5,901 nucleotides of DNA, from positions 1 through 5,901 of the forward strand of contig DFIR01000097.1 of NCBI GenBank assembly GCA_002372815.1, given 5' to 3'. The DNA is from Lachnospiraceae bacterium UBA3692 (GTDB lineage Bacteria > Bacillota > Clostridia > Lachnospirales > Lachnospiraceae). Each line of letters starts with the position of its first letter. Position 1 is the stretch's first letter. This document shows, one piece after another, positions 1 through 5,194 of the stretch. Position numbers and translations under genes: made by a program. The notes under the pieces are model-generated. The model had not been told where the DNA came from and ran no database searches. It saw nothing but the letters and a program-made list of their open reading frames with translations.

Positions 1-90
1 TTGGACTGTAAAATCGACAAATTCCAGTTTGTCGACCGCAACGCAGGTGTTGCTTACTTCGCTCAGGATAAGACACAGAATCAAAGTTAA
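1..90 (+). CDS. C-terminal end of an unidentified protein (partial)
   Basis: Frame 1 is open from the window edge to a TAA at 88-90. It gives 29 residues ending in FAQDKTQNQS; the start lies outside the window. A rho-independent terminator begins only nine bases after the stop, which supports this being the real end of a plus-strand gene. I do not recognise the family. The tail is mixed polar and aromatic, with no obvious membrane helix or metal motif. Base composition looks lower in GC than the genes that follow, so it may be chromosomal sequence outside the rearranged region. A chance open frame of this length is possible, so the call rests mainly on the terminator. Confidence 0.5.
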   Translation: MDCKIDKFQFVDRNAGVAYFAQDKTQNQS

Positions 91-98
91 AAGATTTT

Positions 99-126
99 AA
101 AGCACTCGGAAACGGGTGCTTTTCTT
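99..126 (+). terminator. Rho-independent terminator of the upstream gene
   Basis: A 10-bp stem (99-108 with 113-122, one G-U pair) closes a GAAA tetraloop and runs into TTTTCTT. An A-rich stretch precedes the stem, so it could also work partly in the other direction. It sits nine bases after the stop at 90 and ends that transcript. Confidence 0.8.
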
Positions 127-139
127 GAAGGGAGGCACA

Positions 140-174
140 GAATAAGGTGATGTAAAATATGTCTCACCTTATTC
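140..174. repeat. Perfect 11-bp inverted repeat with 13-base loop
   Basis: GAATAAGGTGA at 140-150 is exactly complementary to TCACCTTATTC at 164-174. It lies between the plus-strand terminator and the stop codon (179-181) of the minus-strand phosphatase relic. Read on the minus strand it is a stem-loop directly after that stop, but no T-run follows. It may be a weak terminator of the lost phosphatase gene, or the edge of a small element. The right arm overlaps a short tandem duplication of CTTATTCCGC (169-188). Confidence 0.6.
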
Positions 175-178
175 CGCC

Positions 179-309
179 TTATTCCGCCGGTCCGCTGTAG
201 GTCAGGCAGAGCATGGTCAGGTCGTCGAACTGCTCCGCATCCTGCACGAAGTCGTTGACAGCTTCGTGGATATTCTGCAGGACCTGCTCCGGCGCCGCCC
301 TCCGGTGCA
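179..309 (-). pseudogene. C-terminal relic of a SpoIIE/PP2C-type protein phosphatase
   Basis: On the minus strand about 42 residues end at a TAA (complement of 179-181). They read roughly RRAAPEQVLQNI, then a helix with VNDFVQDAEQ, then FDDLTMLCLTY and a short tail. An acidic FDD(L/I)T(M/L) motif followed by a hydrophobic strand at the extreme C-terminus is characteristic of SpoIIE-family phosphatases, where the second Asp helps bind the catalytic metal. The rest of the ~200-residue domain is absent: upstream of about base 309 the frame runs antisense through repeat R1 and then through the zinc-ribbon gene, with no family resemblance. It is therefore a 5'-truncated fragment. Phosphatases of this type often sit beside Ser/Thr kinases such as the one at 2521, so it is probably the remnant of an opposing partner. 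Family assignment rests on the motif alone. Confidence 0.65.
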
Positions 310-355
310 CACTTGTCAGGGCTAAACGGAATACCGTATACTGAAACAAAAAGCA
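310..355 (+). repeat. Dispersed promoter repeat R1, copy 1
   Basis: This 46-bp stretch matches 2385-2430 at 42 of 46 positions without gaps; mismatches are at 321, 323, 346 and 351. Each copy lies just upstream of a plus-strand gene and carries the same promoter. Both are followed by an AGGAGG, but the bases between differ. The left edge of this copy coincides with the truncation point of the minus-strand phosphatase relic. Confidence 0.85.
313..342 (+). promoter_or_regulatory. Sigma-A promoter with overlapping inverted repeat (P1)
   Basis: The -35 is TTGTCA (313-318), the -10 is TATACT (337-342), and the spacer is 18 bases. Each hexamer differs by one base from the vegetative consensus. An inverted repeat, ACGG-AATA-CCGT (326-337), fills the downstream half of the spacer and touches the -10, where a repressor could bind. 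Transcription should start near 349-352, about 25 bases before the start codon at 376. The hexamers, spacing and inverted repeat are all conserved in the second copy. Confidence 0.75.
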
Positions 356-361
356 TCCCAC

Positions 362-367
362 AGGAGG
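362..367 (+). promoter_or_regulatory. Ribosome binding site fixing the 376 start
   Basis: AGGAGG lies eight bases before ATG 376. It rules out the more upstream in-frame TTG at 313, which is the -35 box of the promoter and would precede the transcription start. Confidence 0.85.
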
Positions 368-375
368 ACACAGCA

Positions 376-2355
376 ATGTTCTGTATGAAATGTGGTACAA
401 AACTGGAAGAAGACGCGAAATTCTGCAGAAACTGCGGCACGCCGGTGCCGCGCGCGATCCCGCGGTCGGCTGCCGAGCCGCCTGCCGGTGCTCCGCGCAG
501 CGAGACTCCGCGCCGGCCTGTCGCAGCCGCACCGGCTTTCGGAAAGGCTTCCGGAGAGGGGGCGGAGCGGGACGGAACAGGCAGACCTGACAAGAGCAAG
601 TCCAAGCTGCCGCTGCTCCTCGGAATCGCGGCCAGTGTGGTCGTGCTCGGCATTGGCGGGTTTTTCCTTGCGAGGATGCTTTCGGGCGGAAGCAGCGGAA
701 GCCGGAGTGCCGGCGCGAAAGAGAAGATCTACGGCATACCGGAGCGTCCGGACGCGGTGGTCTGGGAGAGCTCGATAGAAGCGGAGCAAGCGGAGGATGG
801 CTACGGCAGACAGGAATTCACACATATTCTCGGACCGAACGGACCTGTCGATACGATCAACGAGTACGCTGATGACGAAGCGGGAGAGATGCTGAAGTAC
901 CTCGAGGGCCAGGCCTGGTGTGCCGAGAACGGATACTTCGCGGTCCAGAATGAGGAAAAAGGCGAAGTGCGCGTATACATTGGCCCCGACACCTGGAAGA
1001 CGCTGGAGGCGCCGGTGCAGGCATTTGTCCTGAGCGGGGACGGGTCCACGGTCGCGTACTCGACGGACGGGGAGGACTCCTGGAAGTGGGATCTGCAGAC
1101 AGGACGGACAGAGCAGCTCGGCAGTAACGGCGAGCCGAGTCAGATCTCCTACGACGGCAGCACGGTATTCTACGGCGACATGTTCCAGAAAGGAAAAAAG
1201 GACCCGCAGCCGATCGGAACGTTCGGATATATGCAGGCCTGTTCAGAGGACGGGGACACGTTCCTGTTCCAGGAATACTACACGCATACGTCCGGCGGGG
1301 AATCCAAGGAGATCCATACGATCGGGATCCATGCCGGCAAAACGGAAGAGATCCTCTTCGAGGCACCGGATCCGGATTACGGGATCCAGCTTCTCACCTA
1401 TACCCCGGACTGCAGGGAGGCCCTTTTCTCTTACCGGGATTCCACGTACTATTTCTCTCTGGAAGAAGCGCAGAAGTCCGGAGATTACAGCGCGCGCCGC
1501 GTGACCGGCACGAATGGATACCTCGTTCCGCTGCGCAGTGTCACGCAGCTCGAGACACCTCTGCAGCCGTGGTGGACGACGATCGACAACTGGCTGGAAG
1601 CGGAAAGCGATGACCAGTACCTGTCTCTGAAGGACGGGCGGCTGCCGCAGGCGCACATCCGGAACATGCCCTACCTGCAGCTCTCCTCGGACGGCGGGTA
1701 TCACGAGGCGGAGATCGTCTACCTGAGCGAGGACCTGGCAGCCACGGAACTCCTCCCGAATGTGAGAGGGACTATCTGCATCTCCGACGACTGGCAGTGC
1801 CTCTGGGCGGTGACGCGCGGACAGCTGGCGCTCGCGGACTTCTCCGGAGAGGTTCCGAACATTATTTATAGTGGGCGGGACGTTTTGTCCTTCTACATCG
1901 AGGACACTGACCGGGTGTTCTGGCCCCCGCTCGTGACCGCGGAGAACGGGCGGTCTGTGTACTTTATCGGCAATGGCGGGGATCTGTGCCGGGCGGATGC
2001 CCAGACGGCGGAGTCCGCGGAAACCATCACTTCCGGCGCCTTCTGGCTTTGGAGCTGCCCGGAGGACACGGTCTATGTGCTGAAGACGGATATGGAGACC
2101 TACTTCGAGACGTATGGCGGCGATCTCTATCAGATCGACCGGGGAGAAGCCGTCTTCCAGCACAGCAGTGTGGCAGGTCTTTTCTCCACCAGGAAAGACA
2201 CCTTCATGGTGCAGGCGACGCCGAAAGGAAACAGCTTCGACATCGAGCACTGCGACCTCTACCGTAAGGAAGGAACTACATGGACATGCATTGACCATGG
2301 CATCGACCCTTATTACATGCGCGGCGCCTGGTGGGGAGAGGTGATTTCCTATTAA
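376..2355 (+). CDS. Zinc-ribbon, single-pass membrane protein with large exported domain
   Basis: 659 residues. Residues 1-24 form a zinc ribbon with two CxxC knuckles (Cys3/Cys6 and Cys17/Cys20), followed by CGTPVP. Residues 25-72 are a Pro/Ala/Arg-rich disordered linker. A basic KSKSK precedes one membrane helix at about 79-101, so the positive-inside rule places the ribbon in the cytoplasm and residues ~104-659 outside. The exported part has recurring strand-turn segments (SGDGSTVAYSTD at 220-231, SYDGSTVFYGD at 258-268, CSEDGDTFLFQE at 289-300), suggesting a beta-propeller or TolB/WD40-like fold; I did not count blades. No cleavable signal peptide or sortase motif is seen. Proteins with this layout are common and mostly uncharacterised in Clostridia. 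It has its own promoter in R1, nearly identical to the one before the kinase, so co-regulation is likely. Sensing or ligand binding is inference; no catalytic motif was recognised. Confidence 0.9.
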   Translation: MFCMKCGTKLEEDAKFCRNCGTPVPRAIPRSAAEPPAGAPRSETPRRPVAAAPAFGKASGEGAERDGTGRPDKSKSKLPLLLGIAASVVVLGIGGFFLARMLSGGSSGSRSAGAKEKIYGIPERPDAVVWESSIEAEQAEDGYGRQEFTHILGPNGPVDTINEYADDEAGEMLKYLEGQAWCAENGYFAVQNEEKGEVRVYIGPDTWKTLEAPVQAFVLSGDGSTVAYSTDGEDSWKWDLQTGRTEQLGSNGEPSQISYDGSTVFYGDMFQKGKKDPQPIGTFGYMQACSEDGDTFLFQEYYTHTSGGESKEIHTIGIHAGKTEEILFEAPDPDYGIQLLTYTPDCREALFSYRDSTYYFSLEEAQKSGDYSARRVTGTNGYLVPLRSVTQLETPLQPWWTTIDNWLEAESDDQYLSLKDGRLPQAHIRNMPYLQLSSDGGYHEAEIVYLSEDLAATELLPNVRGTICISDDWQCLWAVTRGQLALADFSGEVPNIIYSGRDVLSFYIEDTDRVFWPPLVTAENGRSVYFIGNGGDLCRADAQTAESAETITSGAFWLWSCPEDTVYVLKTDMETYFETYGGDLYQIDRGEAVFQHSSVAGLFSTRKDTFMVQATPKGNSFDIEHCDLYRKEGTTWTCIDHGIDPYYMRGAWWGEVISY

Positions 2356-2384
2356 AAAACGCCCCCCTGTGTGAAATCCGCATG

Positions 2385-2430
2385 CACTTGTCAGGACAAA
2401 ACGGAATACCGTATACTGAAGCAAACAGCA
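2385..2430 (+). repeat. Dispersed promoter repeat R1, copy 2
   Basis: Second copy of the repeat at 310-355, with four mismatches in 46 positions. It starts 29 bases after the stop of the zinc-ribbon gene. The sequence between (2356-2384) has a C-run but no convincing terminator, so the upstream transcript may read through into the kinase. Confidence 0.85.
2388..2417 (+). promoter_or_regulatory. Sigma-A promoter with overlapping inverted repeat (P2)
   Basis: TTGTCA (2388-2393), 18-base spacer, TATACT (2412-2417), with the ACGG-AATA-CCGT inverted repeat at 2401-2412. It should drive the kinase and acetyltransferase from near 2425, giving a ~95-base leader that contains repeat R2. Confidence 0.75.
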
Positions 2431-2445
2431 GCACACGATCACAAG

Positions 2446-2451
2446 AGGAGG
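2446..2451 (+). promoter_or_regulatory. Orphan ribosome binding site in the kinase leader
   Basis: AGGAGG sits after R1 copy 2 just as the functional site does after copy 1, but the expected start codon is missing. Six bases on, the sequence reads ATC (2458-2460), and the C is the first base of repeat R2. This fits an ancestral ATG broken when R2 arrived. The kinase now uses a second site at 2501-2510. The loss of an ATG is inferred from the junction only. Confidence 0.4.
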
Positions 2452-2459
2452 CAGTCTAT

Positions 2460-2495
2460 CTTTTAACAGGGTCAGAAAAGGAGACCTTGTCAAAC
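2460..2495 (+). repeat. 36-bp hairpin repeat R2, copy 1
   Basis: Identical over 36 bases to 4999-5034. It contains an 8-bp stem, ACAGGGTC (2466-2473) with GACCTTGT (2483-2490, one G-U pair), around a nine-base loop AGAAAAGGA. The loop and first stem base carry AAGGAG, resembling a ribosome binding site. It lies in the kinase leader between an orphan ribosome site and the working one. It may be a small mobile repeat, a structured leader element, or both. Confidence 0.8.
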
Positions 2496-2500
2496 TCGAC

Positions 2501-2510
2501 AGAAGGAGGT
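2501..2510 (+). promoter_or_regulatory. Strong ribosome binding site fixing the TTG start
   Basis: AGAAGGAGGT is nearly fully complementary to the 16S tail and lies ten bases before TTG 2521. No ATG or GTG occurs in this frame between the upstream in-frame TAA (2464-2466) and 2521, so TTG is the only sensible start. Confidence 0.8.
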
Positions 2511-2520
2511 TTACACAGTC

Positions 2521-4281
2521 TTGAAACGATTTCCATTTTGGCCTGACTGGTACATCGAAGACGAGAAGAAGGACCTGCTCGGCGCCGGCAGCTTCGGCAG
2601 AGTTTACAAGATCCGCCGGGACGACCTCGGCCTGCAGACCGTCTGTGCGCTGAAAGTGATCCGGGTGCCGCAGGACAATTCCGAGGTGGAGGAACTGCGC
2701 GACCGCAGCATGGATGACCGGTCGATCGCCGCCTACTACGAGCAGACGGCACAGGGGATCGCCGAGGAGATCAAGCTCCTCCTGACGCTCAAATACTGCC
2801 CCAACATCGTCCGCATCGAGGACTACCACCTGGAGAAGAATGAGGACGGCTTCGGATTCACCGTCTATATCCGGATGCCGCTGCTGGAGAACCTGGAGGA
2901 CCGCGCGAGAGCGAGGTTCAAGAACGGCCAGCCTTTCACACCGGAGGAAGTCATCCGGATCGGCAGCGATATCTGTGACGCCCTGACCGCCTGTGAGAAG
3001 AAGAATATCATCCACCGCGATATCAAGCCCGGCAATATCTTCATCGACGAAGACGGCACCTATATCCTGGGCGATTTCGGCATCGCGCGGCAGATGGACA
3101 GCTCGACGCAGTCGATGCACTCACAGAAAGGGACGATGAACTACATGGCGCCGGAGATCCTGCGCGGTGAGCGCGGGTATGACCGGAGCGTGGACTATTA
3201 TTCCCTGGGTACGATGCTGTACCGGTACCTGAACCACAACCGGTTCCCGTACGAGCCCCGGTTCCCGCGGCCGATCACGCCGATGGACAGCAGCGAAGTG
3301 CTGGCGAAGAGGCTCTCGGGCGCGGAAGTGGAACTCCCGGACGATGCGTCCCCGGCACTCGGGGAGGCCATCCGCCGGGCCTGCGCGCCCGACCCGAAGG
3401 ACCGGTACCGCAGCGCCGCGGAGATGAAACAGGCGATCCTGCAAGGCGCAGCCGGCGGGCCGGCCGTGAACCCTTCCTATGCCCGCCCTGACGAGGCAGA
3501 GGAGGAGAGCACGCTTGGGGCGATGGGGATCGATCCTGCGGGGAAATACGGCGCGACAGGCGGCAGTGCGCCTGCTGCGGCAGGTGCTGCCGGAACGTAC
3601 TTCGCATGGAATACTGACCCCGCCTCCGCGGAGGTGACGGCAGGCGATTCCACCGTCAGCGCCGTCGACAGCGACCTCTGGGCGGCGGAGCAGAAGCGCC
3701 GGGAGGAGGAGAAGGCCAGGCGGGAAGCAGAAGAGAAGGCGCGGGAGGAAAGGCGGAAGAGACAGGAGGAAAGGCGGAAGAGACAGGCGGAAGCGCGGAA
3801 GAGACAGGAAGAAGCGCGCAAGAGACGGGAAGAAGCGCAGAAGGAGCAGGCACCCGGAGAAGAGAGCGATCATACAGAGCAGAAGCCAGAAGCCGGGAAG
3901 TGGTACAAGATGCTGATCATTATATGTACTGCGGTGTATCTCTTTTCGATGGTTCTGATGGTGCTGCATGAGAGGTTGGATTTGTACAACCGTATAGAGG
4001 CCGCCGTCTTCATTGGAGCCTGCAGTGTGCCGCTGTTGGGACTTCTGCTGATCCATCTTCGGAAGATCCCGTTTCTATCCGTCAGTATTCTCACAATATT
4101 GTTCATGTTCGTTGGCAGCTTCGGAGCGATGTGCGCGTATGTCACGATATTCGATGATCATTATATCAGCAACCCCATGATCGGGGGCACGATGGCACTG
4201 GTGGGAATCGTACTGACGATCCTGCTCCCTTACTGTGCATACAGATGGCTCAATGAGAATGACGCCAGGAGGAGAGGATAA
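2521..4281 (+). CDS. Membrane-anchored Ser/Thr protein kinase (Hanks type)
   Basis: 586 residues, TTG start. The kinase domain spans about 11-310: glycine loop GAGSFG (21-26), ATP-anchoring Lys45 in CALKV, helix-C Glu82 or Glu83, HRDIKPGN (165-172, catalytic Asp167), DFG (185-187), APE (210-212), Asp225 in SVDYYSLG and Arg295 in DPKDRYRS. All catalytic residues are present and it is an RD kinase. The activation loop has Thr/Ser at 194-205. There is an insertion of ~30 residues between the Lys strand and helix C, which I recall from Lachnospiraceae kinases. A Gly/Ala-rich linker (311-385) leads to a charged coiled coil (~386-445), then four membrane helices near 462-482, 493-511, 518-541 and 553-573. 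No PASTA repeats or other large exported domain is present, so signal input probably comes through the membrane helices or a partner; the zinc-ribbon protein next door is the obvious candidate. It shares that gene's promoter type and its stop overlaps the next start. Substrates are unknown. Confidence 0.95.
   Translation: MKRFPFWPDWYIEDEKKDLLGAGSFGRVYKIRRDDLGLQTVCALKVIRVPQDNSEVEELRDRSMDDRSIAAYYEQTAQGIAEEIKLLLTLKYCPNIVRIEDYHLEKNEDGFGFTVYIRMPLLENLEDRARARFKNGQPFTPEEVIRIGSDICDALTACEKKNIIHRDIKPGNIFIDEDGTYILGDFGIARQMDSSTQSMHSQKGTMNYMAPEILRGERGYDRSVDYYSLGTMLYRYLNHNRFPYEPRFPRPITPMDSSEVLAKRLSGAEVELPDDASPALGEAIRRACAPDPKDRYRSAAEMKQAILQGAAGGPAVNPSYARPDEAEEESTLGAMGIDPAGKYGATGGSAPAAAGAAGTYFAWNTDPASAEVTAGDSTVSAVDSDLWAAEQKRREEEKARREAEEKAREERRKRQEERRKRQAEARKRQEEARKRREEAQKEQAPGEESDHTEQKPEAGKWYKMLIIICTAVYLFSMVLMVLHERLDLYNRIEAAVFIGACSVPLLGLLLIHLRKIPFLSVSILTILFMFVGSFGAMCAYVTIFDDHYISNPMIGGTMALVGIVLTILLPYCAYRWLNENDARRRG
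3745..3849 (+). repeat. Five tandem 21-bp units encoding heptads in the kinase coiled coil
   Basis: Residues 409-443 read as five consecutive heptads: EERRKRQ, EERRKRQ, AEARKRQ, EEARKRR, EEAQKEQ. The first two DNA units (3745-3765 and 3766-3786) are identical at all 21 positions, and the rest diverge progressively. The unit equals two helical turns, so gain or loss of a unit would lengthen the coil in frame without disturbing its register. Confidence 0.85.
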
Positions 4282-4850
4282 TGGGACATGTAAGATCTGA
4301 CGATCACGATCTCCGGATGAGTGAGCACGGCACGGCGGAACTGCGGACGGAGCAGCTGCTCCTGCGCAGATACTGCCCGGGCGACGCGGAACAGCTGCAC
4401 CGGTATCTCGGGAAGGACCCCGCGGCGTGGAAGTATTCCGGGTGGAATCCTTACGCGACGCCGGAGATGGCGCGGGAGACCGTGCAGCGCTTTATGGACA
4501 GCTATGGGGACGCGCGCACATATTCGTGGGTGATGGATGCCGGGGGCCTCGCAGCCGGGACGATCGGGGCCTACGACTATGAGGACGGGAAGATCGAGGT
4601 GGGCTTCAGCGTCGTGAAGGACTGGCAGGGCCGCGGCTTCGCGACGGAAGCGCTGGCGAAAGTGCTGGTATACCTGACGGAGAACGAGGGCATTCCCTGT
4701 GTGACCGCCTGGTGCGCCGCGGAGAATACCGCGTCGAAGAGGGTGCTTGAGAAGGCGGGCATGCAGCTCGTCCGCACGGAGAAGGAAGGCCTCACCGTCG
4801 ACGGCAGGGTCTATGACAAATTGACGTATGAATATCGGCGGGAGCCGTGA
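4281..4850 (+). CDS. GNAT-family N-acetyltransferase (RimJ/RimL-like)
   Basis: 189 residues. It should transfer acetyl from acetyl-CoA to an amine, often a protein N-terminus, in the cytoplasm; the substrate here is unknown. The family opening ELRTEQLLLRRY is at 20-31. Motif A is VGFSVVKDWQGRGFA (107-121), with the acetyl-CoA pyrophosphate-binding loop QGRGFA (116-121). The later CAAENTASKRVLEKAGM (145-161) is the usual NxxSxxxxEKxGF-like segment. The ATG overlaps the kinase TAA by one base (TAATG), with AGGAGG at 4268-4273 seven bases upstream, so it is translationally coupled to the kinase. An alternative ATG at 4317 (Met13) would match the usual family N-terminus better but lacks a ribosome site. 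No small DNA-binding antitoxin gene adjoins it, which argues against a GNAT toxin. Acetylation within the same signalling pathway is possible but unproven. Confidence 0.9.
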   Translation: MGHVRSDDHDLRMSEHGTAELRTEQLLLRRYCPGDAEQLHRYLGKDPAAWKYSGWNPYATPEMARETVQRFMDSYGDARTYSWVMDAGGLAAGTIGAYDYEDGKIEVGFSVVKDWQGRGFATEALAKVLVYLTENEGIPCVTAWCAAENTASKRVLEKAGMQLVRTEKEGLTVDGRVYDKLTYEYRREP

Positions 4851-4852
4851 CG

Positions 4853-4912
4853 GCGCCGCGGAGCCGGAGACAGCGCCACGGAGCCGGAGGCAGTACCGCG
4901 GAGCCGAAGGCG
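4853..4912. repeat. Three tandem 20-bp GC-rich units
   Basis: Units at 4853-4872, 4873-4892 and 4893-4912 share the core GCGGAGCCG or CACGGAGCCG and differ at a few positions each. The block is flanked by GACGGC (4849-4854) and its complement GCCGTC (4913-4918), so the whole could fold as a long GC stem-loop just after the acetyltransferase stop. No T-run follows. The period is not a multiple of three and no plus-strand frame looks like a real protein, so I treat it as non-coding. Confidence 0.65.
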
Positions 4913-4916
4913 GCCG

Positions 4917-4998
4917 TCAGTCAAGCGACCGCAGCAGCTGCTCCCGGAAGAGGTGGGTCAGCATCTCCTCGTAGCCCCAGGAGCAGTTCACCAGCTCA
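4917..4998 (-). pseudogene. C-terminal relic of an unidentified minus-strand gene
   Basis: The minus strand encodes about 26 residues, ELVNCSWGYEEMLTHL then FREQLLRSLD, ending at a TGA (complement of 4917-4919). Codon choice is GC-rich in third positions like the real genes here (CTG, GAG, CTC, CGG), and the peptide looks like an amphipathic C-terminal helix. Directly upstream on the minus strand is repeat R2, and beyond it the composition changes and the frame becomes implausible. It therefore appears to be a gene end cut off at the repeat. I cannot name the family. It lies on the same strand as the phosphatase relic at 179-309, at the opposite end of the kinase block. Confidence 0.45.
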
Positions 4999-5034
4999 CT
5001 TTTAACAGGGTCAGAAAAGGAGACCTTGTCAAAC
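4999..5034 (+). repeat. 36-bp hairpin repeat R2, copy 2
   Basis: Exact copy of 2460-2495 in the same orientation; stem 5005-5012 with 5022-5029. Here no ribosome site or start codon follows, so this copy is not a leader. Its left edge is the truncation point of the minus-strand relic. Flanking bases differ completely from those of copy 1, so the repeat boundary is sharp. Confidence 0.8.
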
Positions 5035-5075
5035 GAATAGAGTTCTAAATAATCCCGTGTCTGATCACGATATTT

Positions 5076-5102
5076 GCCCGTGGAGAAATCCGTGGGCTTT
5101 TT
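5076..5102 (+). terminator. Rho-independent terminator downstream of the kinase-acetyltransferase operon
   Basis: GCCCGTGG (5076-5083) pairs with CCGTGGGC (5090-5097) over 8 bp, including two G-U pairs, around AGAAAT, and TTTTT follows. The G-U pairs become A-C on the other strand, so it works only left to right. It would end read-through from the acetyltransferase before the integrase relic. Confidence 0.75.
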
Positions 5103-5108
5103 GTGTGT

Positions 5109-5183
5109 AAAAACAGCCTCTTTATGGGCGTAGGAAAGCAGAAGTATAAAAAACGCTTCTTTGCAGGCATAGGAAAGTGAAGG
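5109..5183. repeat. Imperfect 36-bp direct repeat upstream of the integrase relic
   Basis: 5109-5144 and 5148-5183 match at about 26 of 36 positions, sharing CTTT, GGC, TAGGAAAG and an A-run. The second copy runs into the integrase ribosome site. A TATAAA at 5145-5150 between them could be a -10, but the best -35 (TTTATG, 5121-5126) is poor. AGAAG (5140-5144) can also pair with CTTCT (5156-5160). The location suggests a regulatory or recombinase-binding region of the lost element; the role is inferred from position only. Confidence 0.5.
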
Positions 5184-5194
5184 AGGACAATGCC

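Noticed and set aside
313..375. In-frame TTG at 313 as start of the zinc-ribbon protein
   Set aside because: This TTG is the -35 box of the promoter in R1. It has no ribosome site and would precede the transcription start; ATG 376 has AGGAGG eight bases upstream and begins directly at the zinc ribbon.
2487..2546. 19-codon TTG-initiated ORF (from R2 into the kinase start) as a leader peptide
   Set aside because: The ribosome-like site would lie in the R2 loop only a few bases from the TTG, and the peptide has no recognisable feature. The stronger site at 2501-2510 serves the kinase frame.
1243..3120. Long minus-strand open frame of 625 codons, with another at 3121-4056
   Set aside because: Both run antisense through the zinc-ribbon and kinase genes. 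Their peptides are Arg/Val/Leu-rich with no domain, and they arise from the GC-rich codon pattern of the real genes.
2521..4281. Kinase as a phage-defence kinase (Stk2 or PglW type)
   Set aside because: The four-TM, coiled-coil layout and neighbours do not match those systems, and no other defence gene is visible.
4281..4850. Acetyltransferase as the toxin of a toxin-antitoxin pair
   Set aside because: No small DNA-binding ORF lies beside it; it is coupled to a kinase and its opening resembles RimJ/RimL enzymes rather than short TacT/AtaT-type toxins.
310..5034. R1 and R2 copies as a CRISPR-like array
   Set aside because: Only two copies of each exist, thousands of bases apart, with genes between them and no regular spacers or cas genes.
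5027..5060. Promoter within R2 copy 2 (TTGTCA at 5027-5032)
   Set aside because: No good -10 hexamer lies 16-18 bases downstream, and in copy 1 the same -35-like sequence also lacks one.
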